DNA of 64,000 nt from Flavobacteriales bacterium (GCA_016721005.1 JADKJM010000009.1:1-64000), one strand, 5' to 3'. Counted from the stretch's first letter, positions 34,298-44,094 are shown. Numbers and translations: made by a program. Notes: a model not told the origin generated them from the letters alone.

Positions 34298-35050
34298 TCA
34301 ATGGCGGCGGGTGGGCCCAAGGCTCGCGTAGAGCTCGTACTTCTTCTTCACGTACAGCAGGAACTCATATTGCGTGAGCCCGCGGATCACCGCATCCGGC
34401 ACCTCGCAGAAGTCGATGAAGTCATCGAAGGCTTCATCGCTCAGGTTGATGATGTCGTACTCCACATACTGTTGGAGCAACTCACGCAACAGCGCGCGTT
34501 TGCGGTCCTCGTTCCGCATTTCCGCGACCATGCGCTTGCTGCGCTCCCGACGACTGAACTCCTCGTACAGGAACGTGATCGGGCTTTGGAGTGCATCCAC
34601 TCGACTGATCCGGTAATCGCTTTCGCGGTACCCGAGCTTGTCGATATCCTTTTGGATCTGCTGCAAGGTTCGCTTGCTCAACACTTCCACTTCGGCCAAT
34701 TGCACTTGCAAGGGCAGCAGTCGGATCGTGATGTGATAAGCGTCCTTCGCAGCGCTATCGGCCATGCTGATGCTTGCCGTACGGTAACCAACGGACCCGA
34801 TCAGGATCGTGTCCGTCCTCAACGCCCGTACGGTGAATGTGCCGTCGGCATTGCCGAATGTACCGGAGCGCGAGCGGCGATTCACGATCATCAGATCATA
34901 CCGCACATCACCCGAGGTAGAGATCACCTTGCCGTAAATGGTCACTTCACCCTGGGCCATCACCGCGAGTTCCGCAATGACCACAAAGAAGGAAGTGCAG
35001 AGCCAACGGAGCATGCGCCAAAGGTATCGGGGCATCGTGTTGGCGATCAT
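34298..35050 (-). CDS. Exported protein with carboxypeptidase-regulatory-like domain
   Basis: 250 residues (start ATG 35050, or ATG 35035 five codons later). A signal peptide ends in AELAVMAQ. Residues ~35-120 form a CarboxypepD_reg-like beta domain (VTIYGKVISTSGDVRYDLMIVNRRSRSGTFGNADGTFTVRAL...SVGYRTAS). The C-terminal half is helical and charged (LQQIQKDIDKLGY...FDDFIDFCEVPDAVIRGLTQYEFLLYVKKKYE). The combination is common in Bacteroidota envelope proteins of unknown role. It is the first gene of an operon with 33348-34289. Confidence 0.82.
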   Translation of the reverse strand: MIANTMPRYLWRMLRWLCTSFFVVIAELAVMAQGEVTIYGKVISTSGDVRYDLMIVNRRSRSGTFGNADGTFTVRALRTDTILIGSVGYRTASISMADSAAKDAYHITIRLLPLQVQLAEVEVLSKRTLQQIQKDIDKLGYRESDYRISRVDALQSPITFLYEEFSRRERSKRMVAEMRNEDRKRALLRELLQQYVEYDIINLSDEAFDDFIDFCEVPDAVIRGLTQYEFLLYVKKKYELYASLGPTRRH

Positions 35051-35070
35051 CGTACCATGATCAACGGCCC

Positions 35071-35122
35071 TAAAAAAGGTGAAAGGCCCTCACCGCGAGC
35101 AAGTGCTCCGTGAAGGCCTTTC
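35071..35122 (-). terminator. Terminator of rnpB
   Basis: Minus strand: a long stem with gaaaggcc/ggcctttc at its base, followed by acctttttta. It directly follows the RNase P RNA. Confidence 0.8.
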
Positions 35123-35130
35123 ATAAAGTT

Positions 35131-35525
35131 CCTGTGCATCTGTAAGCCGGGTCCTGTTCCAGCCTTGCGGCTGGTCCCCATCATCTATCTGGTCCTACCG
35201 TCACCGATCGGATCTATCGACCTACCCTCCGGGATCGGGCGAGCCGCCCTTATCCTACTTGCGCAGGAACCCCGGTATACATGGTCTTTCAGCCCGTGGG
35301 GTTTACCAAGCCACCGATGTTGCCACCGATGCTGGTGGGCTCTTACCCCACCTTTTCACCCTTGCCACCACCTTGCGGTGGTTCGGCGGTCTCCCTTTCT
35401 GCGGCACTTTCCGTAGCGCCACCGTTCCCGGTGGCGCCCCTTCCCGTTAGGAAGCACAGTGCCCTATGCTGCCCGGACTTTCCTCCATCCGCCTGACGGC
35501 GGACGGCGATGGAGCGATGCACAGG
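35131..35525 (-). ncRNA. rnpB: RNase P RNA
   Basis: The 5' part has the class A signature gaggaaagtccgggc (reverse complement of 35474-35488). The 3' part has acccggcttacaga (reverse complement of about 35142-35153). The ends pair over ten bases (gatgcacagg at 35516-35525 with cctgtgcatc at 35131-35140) to form P1, giving a 395-nt RNA. It processes tRNA 5' ends. Open frames across this stretch are not genes. Confidence 0.94.
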
Positions 35526-35539
35526 ATTTCAAAGAACAA

Positions 35540-36115
35540 CTACCGATATCGCAGGATGCGCACTTCCGTGGCACCAGCACCATATCGGCCCATATCTGCG
35601 TCGCTGAACTGGACACCATCGTAGTACTGCAACATGCGCCGCACCTCTTCACGCAACACGCCCTCACCCACACCGTGGATCACAATGAGCTTCCGCTTTC
35701 CGTCGCGGATCGCGGATTCCAGCGCACGCTCGAAATAACGCAGTTGGAACTCCAGTTTCTCCCCATGGCTCATCGACGATTCATCCTCCACCAACTCGTG
35801 CAAGTGCAGATCCACCTCTGCCACGCCACCATCATCCGGCCTCTTCAGCGTTTTACCGGGACGTATGGCCGGTCGCTTTCGTTGCGCCATGTCGCTCGCC
35901 GCGATCATTCCGGCTTGGTGATCGCTGAACCGGAAATGCGCCTGTCGCTCGGCTTCCTCCACTTTTACCAAGTGCTTCTCGAGTCGTTCGAATTCGAAGC
36001 CATCATCGGTACGGATCACCACATGTCCGGGTCGCCCCGCGCGTAACACGATCGCACCGCCCACCTCATCCCTGAAGGAGACGCGATCACCTTGTTGCAA
36101 CTTTACCGCGGACAT
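35540..36115 (-). CDS. Smr domain protein (DUF2027/MutS2-like)
   Basis: 191 residues. The N-terminus (residues 1-60) is a small barrel (LQQGDRVSFRDEVGGAIVLRAGRPGHVVIRTDDGFEF). The C-terminal Smr domain has AEVDLHLHELVED, a helix QLRYFERALESAIRDGKRKLIVIHGVGEGVLREEVRRML, and ends ATEVRILRYR. Smr domains cleave or bind nucleic acid, and the HGVGEG motif fits. It is divergent from the TonB-C gene. A -7 box lies only four bases before its ATG. Confidence 0.88.
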   Translation of the reverse strand: MSAVKLQQGDRVSFRDEVGGAIVLRAGRPGHVVIRTDDGFEFERLEKHLVKVEEAERQAHFRFSDHQAGMIAASDMAQRKRPAIRPGKTLKRPDDGGVAEVDLHLHELVEDESSMSHGEKLEFQLRYFERALESAIRDGKRKLIVIHGVGEGVLREEVRRMLQYYDGVQFSDADMGRYGAGATEVRILRYR

Positions 36116-36119
36116 GCGC

Positions 36120-36127
36120 CAAATTTA
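36120..36127 (-). promoter_or_regulatory. -7 box of the Smr gene
   Basis: The minus strand reads TAAATTTG, an exact TAnnTTTG match, ending four bases before ATG 36115, so the transcript would be leaderless unless the true start is downstream. Confidence 0.5.
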
Positions 36128-36134
36128 CGGTCCC

Positions 36135-36911
36135 ATGATCGCTCGAATGCTTCGACTGACACATCTGTTGATCTTGATCACTGCTGGTCCGGCGCTATTC
36201 GGGCAAACGGACGGGAACTGTATTCCGATCGGCGGCACCGCCGGTTTGGAACGTCTATTCGAACAGGAATTGAATTATCCGGATGTGGCCTTGGAGGCGG
36301 GGATCAAGGGCGAAGTGGTGGTGACGACCTTCCTCGATCCGAGCGGGCGCACGCTATCCGTGGTCATAGGCCGGTCTTTGTGCCCGGAGTGTGATGCGGA
36401 AGCCTTGCGTGTGATGCACCAGGTGATCTGGCTACCCGCCACCCCCGGTGAAGCCTGCTCAGGAAAGGAGAACTACATATCGGTACCCTTCGATCCGGGC
36501 AAATACAAGCGCTGGGTAAAGGGGCGGCATGAGCGCACGGGAAAAGTGTTCGATCTACCGGTCGATACTTCGCTTGTTGTCCGATCCGCCAAACAGTTGG
36601 ATGAACAGGTGGCGCCACAAGTGCCCGGTGGGCTACAAGGACTACCCACCTACCTCGCCCATGAGTTGCGGTATCCAGGCGAGGCCTTCCGGTACAGCTT
36701 GGAGGGGGTGGTGACCCTTGATTTCGTGGTGGAACCGTCCGGGTGCATCTCGAACATGCACGCATCGCAAGCAGTCGGTGGTGGATGCACCGAGGAGGCC
36801 ATGCGCCTGATGTACCGGATCGCGTGGCAACCCGGAGTGATGCGCGGCTATCGCACACGTAGCCAAATGCAAGTGAGCATCCGGTTCACTCTACCCAAGC
36901 AGGGACGCTGA
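36135..36911 (+). CDS. Periplasmic protein with two TonB C-terminal-like domains
   Basis: 258 residues from ATG 36135, chosen because it opens a signal peptide (MIARMLRLTHLLILITAGPALFGQ). Two TonB_C-like repeats follow: ELNYPDVALEAGIKGEVVVTTFLDPSGRTLSV and ELRYPGEAFRYSLEGVVTLDFVVEPSGCISN, each with the YP...GxV...V..G pattern. It has no Pro-rich spacer. The hydrophobic N-terminus looks cleavable, so it is not a classic energy-transducing TonB. The NUDIX gene starts ten bases after its stop. Confidence 0.82.
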   Translation: MIARMLRLTHLLILITAGPALFGQTDGNCIPIGGTAGLERLFEQELNYPDVALEAGIKGEVVVTTFLDPSGRTLSVVIGRSLCPECDAEALRVMHQVIWLPATPGEACSGKENYISVPFDPGKYKRWVKGRHERTGKVFDLPVDTSLVVRSAKQLDEQVAPQVPGGLQGLPTYLAHELRYPGEAFRYSLEGVVTLDFVVEPSGCISNMHASQAVGGGCTEEAMRLMYRIAWQPGVMRGYRTRSQMQVSIRFTLPKQGR

Positions 36912-36921
36912 GCTGGAAGTG

Positions 36922-37488
36922 ATGGAGGACCGCGGACCCTGGAAAACCTTGAAGGAGGAAGAGCGCTACGCCACGCCGTGGATCAGTGTGAGCCACCATG
37001 AGGTGATCGATCCCAGTGGGACACCCGGGATCTATGGCGTGATCCATTTCAAGAATCTTGCGGTGGGCGTCATTCCACTCGACGCGGAGATGAACACATG
37101 GATCGTGGGGCAGTACCGCTATCCGATCAAGGCCTACAGTTGGGAGATCCCCGAAGGAGGCGGGAAGCGCGACCTACCTCCCTTGGTCAGCGCCCAGCGC
37201 GAATTGCGTGAAGAGGCGGGGATCATAGCAGGGATCTGGACGGAGATCCTTCAAATGGACCTGAGCAATTCGGCGAGTGATGAAGTGGCCATTCTTTACC
37301 TCGCACAGGATCTCGAATTCCACGAACCTGAACCGGATCACAATGAGGAGTTGGTCCTGAGCAAGCTTCCGTTCAGCGAATTGCTCGGGATGGTGCTTCG
37401 TGGGGAAGCCCGTGACAGTCTGACCGTTGCGGCAGTGCTGAAGGTGGAATACATGCGCGAGCATGGCCTCCTCCCCGGTCAGAAATAG
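36922..37488 (+). CDS. NUDIX hydrolase (ADP-ribose pyrophosphatase-like)
   Basis: 188 residues from ATG 36922; a GTG one codon upstream is less likely. The Nudix box is GGGKRDLPPLVSAQRELREEAGI. The catalytic REL-REEAG half is intact, but the first conserved Glu of the box reads as Leu. Strands before the box (VGQYRYPIKAYSWEIPEGG) match ADP-ribose/GDP-mannose pyrophosphatase types. It probably hydrolyses a nucleoside diphosphate sugar. It is the second gene after the TonB-C protein and is convergent, with a 10-base overlap, with the DUF2279 gene. Confidence 0.9.
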   Translation: MEDRGPWKTLKEEERYATPWISVSHHEVIDPSGTPGIYGVIHFKNLAVGVIPLDAEMNTWIVGQYRYPIKAYSWEIPEGGGKRDLPPLVSAQRELREEAGIIAGIWTEILQMDLSNSASDEVAILYLAQDLEFHEPEPDHNEELVLSKLPFSELLGMVLRGEARDSLTVAAVLKVEYMREHGLLPGQK

Positions 37489-38423
37489 AGCCAGTGCCCG
37501 ACGACCTTTCCGGTGCTCCGGACCTCCAATGCTGGTGCGGGGATCTTGATGCTGTTCAGCACGAAAAGCACCGTGCGCAGCGCCTTCGACCGGGTCTTCA
37601 CCCGCGTCAGGTCGATGTCCGGCGATAGGTAGAACTGGCGGTACCAGCGTTCATTCGCAGGACTTGTCTCCGGATACGTGGGTTCCATAGCCGTTATCAT
37701 GCCCTCCGCTCCGTAGCCCACTGCGACGTTCAACCACGGAGGGAGGGCATCGCATCCAGTGAGACTGTTCACGTTCCCGCTCAACCAGAGCGTCAAGCCG
37801 TTATAGTCCTTCAGGATCCGGTCGGCCAAGCCGCTGCCCAAAAGGTCGGGTCGCTGGGCCGCGAAATCGGTTAAGTGCGCGGAGAGCTTGGGTCTGATCC
37901 GTTGTTCTCCCCAAAGGGCGTCCTGCCCTATGAACAGCGATGCGCCGCCCACATTGGCCACCATATCCCAAGCGGAAAACCCCCACCCTGCCGACGTCCC
38001 ATCCAGGATCTCCACACCGGTGAGCAGGACAAAGCCCACCGACCCACCGACCCACCGGGCACGCCGTTCCTGCATTCCGCAATGCCTTAACATGGCATTG
38101 CTCCAATTGCCCAACGTGTAGGTGCTGAAAAAGTGTCCGGTCTTGTCCATCTGCAACCACTCCGCCCCGTCATTGAAGAAGTGGAACGAACTGCGGTCGT
38201 AGCCGGAGTACCATGCGCGATCCAAAGCGATGAAGGAGGCCGCCGTACCGACGACGAGTGTCGTCGTGGTCACGGTCAGGCAACATCGCGCAGTCCGACT
38301 CGTCAAAGGATCGGGCAATGCTCCATCGATCGGTGATTGCGCTTGTGCCCCCGACAAACCGATGCCCACCATGGACCCAAAATGCAGAATGCGACGTATG
38401 AGGGTCCTTGATCGAGCCACCAT
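37479..38423 (-). CDS. DUF2279 (YfiM-like) exported/membrane protein
   Basis: 314 residues from ATG 38423, which opens a signal-like segment (MVARSRTLIRRILHFGSMVGIGLSGAQAQ). Features are SSFHFFNDGAEWLQMDKTGHFFSTYTLGNW, GGSVGFVLLTGVEILDGTSAGWGFSAWDMVANVGGASLFIGQ and a C-terminal RQFYLSPDIDLTRVKTRSKALRTVLFVLNSIKIPAPALEV, the DUF2279 pattern. The role is unknown. Upstream in-frame Met codons would remove the signal peptide. Confidence 0.87.
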   Translation of the reverse strand: MVARSRTLIRRILHFGSMVGIGLSGAQAQSPIDGALPDPLTSRTARCCLTVTTTTLVVGTAASFIALDRAWYSGYDRSSFHFFNDGAEWLQMDKTGHFFSTYTLGNWSNAMLRHCGMQERRARWVGGSVGFVLLTGVEILDGTSAGWGFSAWDMVANVGGASLFIGQDALWGEQRIRPKLSAHLTDFAAQRPDLLGSGLADRILKDYNGLTLWLSGNVNSLTGCDALPPWLNVAVGYGAEGMITAMEPTYPETSPANERWYRQFYLSPDIDLTRVKTRSKALRTVLFVLNSIKIPAPALEVRSTGKVVGHWLYF

Positions 38424-38484
38424 GGCCTCAAATGTATCGGAGCCATCGCTCGTGCGTTGTTCGACCATTACAGGAACGGAATGG

Positions 38485-38492
38485 TACTTTTG
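38485..38492 (+). promoter_or_regulatory. -7 box of the FG-GAP gene
   Basis: TACTTTTG, an exact TAnnTTTG match, 32 bases before GTG 38525. A TTG at 38457-38459 is a possible -33 element. Confidence 0.55.
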
Positions 38493-38524
38493 TTTGTAGC
38501 TCAACGATCTCAGTCCCTCCGATA

Positions 38525-41500
38525 GTGCGCACAATTCTACTTGCCATCCTCTTTGCCAGAGCCTTCACCCCGGCTTTCGCTCAAGAGGCAGCTAATGGCT
38601 GGAGCCTTGGCGAGGAGCAGAACATCGGACGTTGGGTCGAAGAACAGCAATTGGGCATTTTCGAGAGCAAACAACCGGGGAACTTCCTTGCCGTGAATCA
38701 CGGCGGTGGCTATGAAGTGGCGGTGGATCCGCTTGGGTTCGAGATCCGAAGTGGTTCTTCACAAGATTGCTGGGCGGCTCGTTCTAACTTTTCCGCATGG
38801 GGAAGAACCGGTGCCGTGAAACCTTGGGAGCCAGTCGGCTACACCCACTCGCCAAATGAATTGCGCGTGGTCGGTCCGGGTCTGGATGTCCAATACCTTC
38901 ATGGCCGGGCAGGTCTTCGCCAAAACTTCCAGGTGCATGAGCGGCCAGCGGGCTGCGGCCGATTGTTGCTTGACCTGGAAACGAGTGGGGATCTGACCCC
39001 GGTGGATGGCCCGGAGGGGATCGAGTTCAAGGACGCGAACGGGGAAACTCGCTCAGTTTACCGGGATCTGCACGTTTGGGATGATTGCGGCCAGGTCCTG
39101 AATGCACGGATGTCAGTCGTCGGGGCGGGTCGGACCATCAGGATCGAAGTGGATGATGCAGGGGCCTCTTATCCCATCGTCATCGATCCGGTTGCGACCA
39201 CCCAGAATATCCTGATCGCCGGCCCATTGAACGGCGGTCAATTCGGGATCGCACTCCGCACAGCAGGAGACCTGAATGGCGACGGGTACAGTGACGTTGT
39301 TGTGGCAGCTCCATACGGGGCAATGGGAGAATCCGGTGAAGGGATCGTGTACGTTTTCTATGGAAGCCCGACCGGGATCGCAGGAGCAGCGGATGTGATC
39401 CTGCAAGCGGACCAGGTATCGGCCGTGTTCGGGTATTCGGTGGGGACCGCGGGTGATGTGAACGGTGATGGATACAGCGACCTGCTCGTTGGGGCATCCA
39501 GTTGGGAGAGCGATGCGTCAACGAATGAGGAAGGCGGGGTTTTCGTGTATCACGGATCGGCTACTGGTATCTCCACCACCCCGGCCATCATCCTACAACC
39601 CAATACAGCATTGGTGTACATGGGCTATAGTGTGGCATGTGCCGGGGACATCAACAATGACGGGTACAGCGATATCATCACTGGCGCACCCTATGCGGCC
39701 TTTCCCAGTTCCTTGGAAGGTGCGGCCTATGTCTTTCTCGGCGGTCCGGGCGGCCTTACCAATGTCTATCACAAGCGGTTGGAGCGGAACCAAGGCGCGG
39801 CACAGTTCGGGCAAGCGATCGCAGGCTTGGGCGATGTGAACGGAGATGGGTACAGCGATATCGGGGTCACGGCCTTCCGGTACGATCAAGCCGGTGTGGA
39901 CGATGGGATCGTGTGCATCTACCATGGCAGTGCCGTTGGAATTGCCGGTGGGGCGAATCCCAATCCCAACACGATCATCACCGCTACCGGGTACACCAGC
40001 AACATCGGGTGGAGCATCGGCCCGGCCGGCGATGTGAACGGTGACGGGTACAGTGATGTGGTGGTGGGCGATACGCGGGCCACGGTCGCTGGTCTTACCA
40101 ACGCCGGAGGCATGTTCGTCTATCACGGCTCGGCCGCTGGAGTGATCGCAGCACCCGCGACCGTTTACCACTATCCAGTGGCAAGCACCCTTTTCGGGCG
40201 TAGTGTGTTCACGGCCGGGGATGTGAATAGCGATGGTTACGCGGATATCATCGTCGGCGCCACCACCTTTACGAACGGCCAGGTCTCAGAAGGCGCGGCC
40301 TTTGTTTTCCTGGGTTCCAGCACCGGCATCGTGATACCACAATTCCTCCGCTATGAATCCAATGTGACCGGAAACCTCATGGGAGAGTGTGTAAGTACCG
40401 CTGGAGATGTGAATGGGGATGGCTTCAGCGATATGCTCGTCGGGATCAAGGCTTATCTCACCTCCGGTGGAGCCTCGGTGTATCACGGTGGTGGATACAG
40501 CCTGGCAACGACCCCCTCCTTCACGCGTTCATCGGCACTCACTGGGGCCCTGTTGGGTACATCGGTCGCGGATGCGGGGGATATCAACGGTGACGGATAC
40601 AGCGATGTCGTTGTGGGTGCCCCCGGCGCTTCCAACGGGCAGGCTGGAGAGGGGCTGGCATACATCCATTACGGCTCCAGTGGTGGGCTGTCCATGATCC
40701 CCTCGCTCACGCTGGAGGCGAATGTGGCAGGTGCCTCGTTCGGGTTTTCCGTGGCCAGCGCTGGTGATGTGAACGGCGATGGCTATGCGGATGTGATCAT
40801 TGGCGCCCCCAATAGTGGAGGAGTTGGAAGAGCCTATGTCTATCACGGCGGACCCGGTGGCCTGAACCCGGTTGCGGCATTCGTGCGGACAGGTGCGGCC
40901 GGTTCGACCCTTGGCTACTCCGTACATACGGCGGGTGATGTGAACTCCGACGGTTTTTCGGATGTTCTGATCGGCGTTCCTGTGAATGACATCGCATTGC
41001 TCCACTGGGGCGGTATGGGTGGTGTCAACCCAGTGGAACAGGTCACCCTCACGGGCGCCCCGGGGTCACGCTTCGGTGCGGCGGTGTGTACTGCGGGGGA
41101 TGTGAATGGTTCCGGCTACAGCGATGTGATCATCGGTGCGCCGATGTTCACCAATGGCCAAGTGAACGAAGGTGGCGCGTTCATCTACCACGGCTCACAG
41201 ACCGGTCTCGTGAATGTGGTGGCACGCCAACTGGAGCCGAACCTGGCGAACGCGGCGTTCGGAACCAGTGTTGCAGGAGTTGGGGATGTGAACGGCAACG
41301 GCTTCTACGAAGTGGCGGTAGGTGCTCCGAATTGGGCCGGCGGCCAAGCGAATGAAGGCGCCGCTTTCATCTACTGGGGAACGAGCACAGGGATCACCAC
41401 AGCCGGGTTCGTCTTTTTCCAATCGAACCAAGTGAATGCGAACATGGGACTTTCCGTGGCGGAAGGCGGGGACCTGAATGGGGACGGGTACGCGGATATT

Positions 41501-42709
41501 CTTATCGGGGCACCCTACTTCGCCAATGGACAAGTGGATGAAGGCCGGGTATGGGTGGTGGAAGGTGCAGCGGCCGGGATTGGCCCGGTATCGAGCGTGG
41601 AGAGCAACGTTGCTGGTTGGCGCTTGGGCTGGAGCGTGGCGGGCGGTGGTGATGTGAACGGTGATGGCTACTCCGATGCGATCGGAGGCGCGCCGAACGC
41701 TTCCCCTGGGTTCCTTGATGAGGGTGCCTTCCTGCTTTATCACGGAAACCGGAACCAAAGCACCGGTTACCTGACACGGCAATACCTCGCGAACCTGGTC
41801 AGTCCGCTTTCAACCAACAACTACGACAACACCACCCCGGATTGGTTCGGGATCGGGCACGTAGCACGGAGTCCGATCCAACGGACTCGCGGGAAACTTC
41901 GCTGGGAAGTGGTGTTCGAAGGGCAGCCGTTCACAGGTGCTCCGATCAATACAAGCATGGGCTTCACAGGGCAAAGCGCCGGTTGGACGGATCTCGGCCT
42001 CTCCGGCGTGGAACTGAAAGAACTCGTGTACAAGACACCGGGACATTTGCGCTACAAGTGGCGTGTACGTGTGGAATATCCATTGAACAAGTTGATCGAC
42101 GGCCAGCGGTTCTCGCGGTGGTTCTATGGCTACGCTTCTGCAGTGGGGGACATCGGTGTCCTACCGGTCGAATTGCTTTCGTTCACCGGAGAAGCGGAAC
42201 GTGCTGGCAACCGGTTGAAGTGGACCACGGCCAGCGAGGCTGGTTCGGACCGGTTCATCCTTGAGCGCTCCTCGGACGGACTGCATTTCGAGGATATCGG
42301 GGAATTGGCTGCGGCGGGGAACAGCCGGGTCCCCATCGATTACGAATGGCTGGACGACCATCCATCACCCGGTACGGTGTACTACCGTTTGCGCATGCGT
42401 GATCTCTCCGGCGATGAGGAACTCTCCGACCTGGTGGTGATCGGCGGTGCATCGTGGAGCTTGCTGGTGCGACCGAATCCAGCAACCGACCGGATCGATT
42501 GGGGGACGATGACGCAATCCAGCACATGGCGCATCCTGGATGCTATGGGAAGAACGGCCCTAACGGGTAGGCAGGCGGATGGACAGCCCGGACAAGCCTC
42601 TATCAAGAACCTTCAAGAAGGGACGTACTCGCTCGAAGTGACGGGTTCGGGTGGCGGTTCCCTCTTCCACGCACGCTTCGTGAAGACTCACGCGCCGATC
42701 GCCCGCTGA
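38525..42709 (+). CDS. T9SS-secreted protein with 14 FG-GAP (integrin-alpha-like) repeats
   Basis: 1394 residues from GTG 38525, the codon that opens a signal peptide (VRTILLAILFARAFTPAFAQ); no ATG fits. After an N-terminal domain (residues ~20-240) come 14 FG-GAP repeats of about 65-70 residues, each with a calcium loop such as AGDVNGDGYSDVVVGAP. Fourteen is enough for two seven-bladed propellers. A beta domain (LPVELLSFTGEAERAGNRLKWTTASEAGSDRFILERSSDG) and a T9SS type A domain (LLVRPNPATDRIDW...LFHARFVKTH) end the protein. It is predicted to be attached to or released from the surface, with a binding role. The end overlaps the convergent phosphomutase by 22 bases. Confidence 0.94.
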   Translation: MRTILLAILFARAFTPAFAQEAANGWSLGEEQNIGRWVEEQQLGIFESKQPGNFLAVNHGGGYEVAVDPLGFEIRSGSSQDCWAARSNFSAWGRTGAVKPWEPVGYTHSPNELRVVGPGLDVQYLHGRAGLRQNFQVHERPAGCGRLLLDLETSGDLTPVDGPEGIEFKDANGETRSVYRDLHVWDDCGQVLNARMSVVGAGRTIRIEVDDAGASYPIVIDPVATTQNILIAGPLNGGQFGIALRTAGDLNGDGYSDVVVAAPYGAMGESGEGIVYVFYGSPTGIAGAADVILQADQVSAVFGYSVGTAGDVNGDGYSDLLVGASSWESDASTNEEGGVFVYHGSATGISTTPAIILQPNTALVYMGYSVACAGDINNDGYSDIITGAPYAAFPSSLEGAAYVFLGGPGGLTNVYHKRLERNQGAAQFGQAIAGLGDVNGDGYSDIGVTAFRYDQAGVDDGIVCIYHGSAVGIAGGANPNPNTIITATGYTSNIGWSIGPAGDVNGDGYSDVVVGDTRATVAGLTNAGGMFVYHGSAAGVIAAPATVYHYPVASTLFGRSVFTAGDVNSDGYADIIVGATTFTNGQVSEGAAFVFLGSSTGIVIPQFLRYESNVTGNLMGECVSTAGDVNGDGFSDMLVGIKAYLTSGGASVYHGGGYSLATTPSFTRSSALTGALLGTSVADAGDINGDGYSDVVVGAPGASNGQAGEGLAYIHYGSSGGLSMIPSLTLEANVAGASFGFSVASAGDVNGDGYADVIIGAPNSGGVGRAYVYHGGPGGLNPVAAFVRTGAAGSTLGYSVHTAGDVNSDGFSDVLIGVPVNDIALLHWGGMGGVNPVEQVTLTGAPGSRFGAAVCTAGDVNGSGYSDVIIGAPMFTNGQVNEGGAFIYHGSQTGLVNVVARQLEPNLANAAFGTSVAGVGDVNGNGFYEVAVGAPNWAGGQANEGAAFIYWGTSTGITTAGFVFFQSNQVNANMGLSVAEGGDLNGDGYADILIGAPYFANGQVDEGRVWVVEGAAAGIGPVSSVESNVAGWRLGWSVAGGGDVNGDGYSDAIGGAPNASPGFLDEGAFLLYHGNRNQSTGYLTRQYLANLVSPLSTNNYDNTTPDWFGIGHVARSPIQRTRGKLRWEVVFEGQPFTGAPINTSMGFTGQSAGWTDLGLSGVELKELVYKTPGHLRYKWRVRVEYPLNKLIDGQRFSRWFYGYASAVGDIGVLPVELLSFTGEAERAGNRLKWTTASEAGSDRFILERSSDGLHFEDIGELAAAGNSRVPIDYEWLDDHPSPGTVYYRLRMRDLSGDEELSDLVVIGGASWSLLVRPNPATDRIDWGTMTQSSTWRILDAMGRTALTGRQADGQPGQASIKNLQEGTYSLEVTGSGGGSLFHARFVKTHAPIAR

Positions 42710-44094
42710 CAATCCGCCAGGATCGCCTTGGCGCCATCCATGGTGCCCGATTCGGCATAACAACGAAGTACGGGCTCCGTTCCGCTTGCGCGGATCATCA
42801 ACCACTGGTCGTTATCGAAGTGGAACTTGTAGCCATCGATGGTCTCCACCCTACGCACGTCCAAGTCTCCGAAGCGCTTGTAGGTTCCGGCTTCACACGC
42901 CTTCAGCACCTGTTGCTTCAATGCCTCGCTGATGTGCAGATCATTGCGCTCATAAGCAAAGGCACCCACGATGGCGTACACCTCCGCGATCAGTTCGTCG
43001 AGCGTCTTCCCGCTCTTCGCCATGAACTCCCAAATGGTCAATCCCATCCAGATCCCATCGCGTTCAGGGATATGACCCTTGATCGCGATCCCACCACTCT
43101 CCTCCCCTCCCAACAGCACATCCTCCGTGATCATGATCCCGCAGATCCACTTGAACCCGATCTTGGTCACTTGGTATTCCAGCCCGTAGTGCTCACACAA
43201 CTTCTTCACCTTGGGTGTGGTGCTCACCGCCACCACCACCTTACCGGTGAATTTCTTGTACTTCACGAGGTAGTGGATCAGTAGCAGGATGATGTGGTGC
43301 GAATCCACGAAGCAACCTTCGCCATTGTACAGGCCGATGCGATCGGCATCACCGTCCGTCGCGAGCCCGCAATCGATCGATCCGTTCTTGATCAATTCGC
43401 TGAACTCGATCAGGTTCTTGTGGATCGGTTCGGGTGCCTGCCCGTGGAAGGATGGGTTGTATTCGCAATGCAGGAAGGTGGCGTCCGGCAGGATCCTCCG
43501 CATTACGCGCTGTCCTGCACCATACATGGCATCATAGCCCCAATTCATTCCGGAGTTGCGGATGGAAGGCATATCAAAGCTCTTCTCCACATGCTCCACA
43601 TACATATCCTCCAGTGCAATGCTGCGCAACACGCCTTCCTTGCGCGCTTTGTCCAGATCGATCGCGGCGAGGTTCACACCATGCACATCAGGGATCATAT
43701 CCTCCACTTCCTGCACCTCCTCGGGGATCAGCGGACCACCGTGAATGCCTTTCAACTTGTACCCGTTGTAGCTCGGTGGGTTATGGCTGGCTGTCAAGAT
43801 CACACCCATACCCGCACTTACGCGCAGGGCCCCGAGAGAGACCATCGGCGTGCTTACAAAGCCTTCAGCCAAATGCACCTCAATGCCTCGGCTCACAAAG
43901 ACCTTCGCCGCTGTGGCCGCGAACAACTCGCCTGCGAAGCGACAGTCGTGTCCCAGAACGATCCGCTTATTGTCCGGATGGTTCTTCAGGACCCACTCGG
44001 CCACGGCGACGCTCACCCGCGCCACGTTGTCAACGGTGAATTCCTCTGCGATGATGGCACGCCATCCGTCGGTGCCGAACTTGATCTTGGTCAT
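42688..44094 (-). CDS. Phosphoglucomutase/phosphomannomutase family protein
   Basis: 468 residues. The N-terminus is MTKIKFGTDGWRAIIAEEFT. The active Ser is in ILTASHNPPSYNGYK near residue 103. The metal loop is LATDGDADRIGLYN, the sugar-binding loop GGEESGGIAIKGHIPERDG, and the phosphate-binding motif WLMIRASGTEPVLRCY near the C-terminus. It interconverts hexose 1- and 6-phosphates; glucose, mannose or glucosamine cannot be distinguished here. Confidence 0.95.
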   Translation of the reverse strand: MTKIKFGTDGWRAIIAEEFTVDNVARVSVAVAEWVLKNHPDNKRIVLGHDCRFAGELFAATAAKVFVSRGIEVHLAEGFVSTPMVSLGALRVSAGMGVILTASHNPPSYNGYKLKGIHGGPLIPEEVQEVEDMIPDVHGVNLAAIDLDKARKEGVLRSIALEDMYVEHVEKSFDMPSIRNSGMNWGYDAMYGAGQRVMRRILPDATFLHCEYNPSFHGQAPEPIHKNLIEFSELIKNGSIDCGLATDGDADRIGLYNGEGCFVDSHHIILLLIHYLVKYKKFTGKVVVAVSTTPKVKKLCEHYGLEYQVTKIGFKWICGIMITEDVLLGGEESGGIAIKGHIPERDGIWMGLTIWEFMAKSGKTLDELIAEVYAIVGAFAYERNDLHISEALKQQVLKACEAGTYKRFGDLDVRRVETIDGYKFHFDNDQWLMIRASGTEPVLRCYAESGTMDGAKAILADCQRAIGA

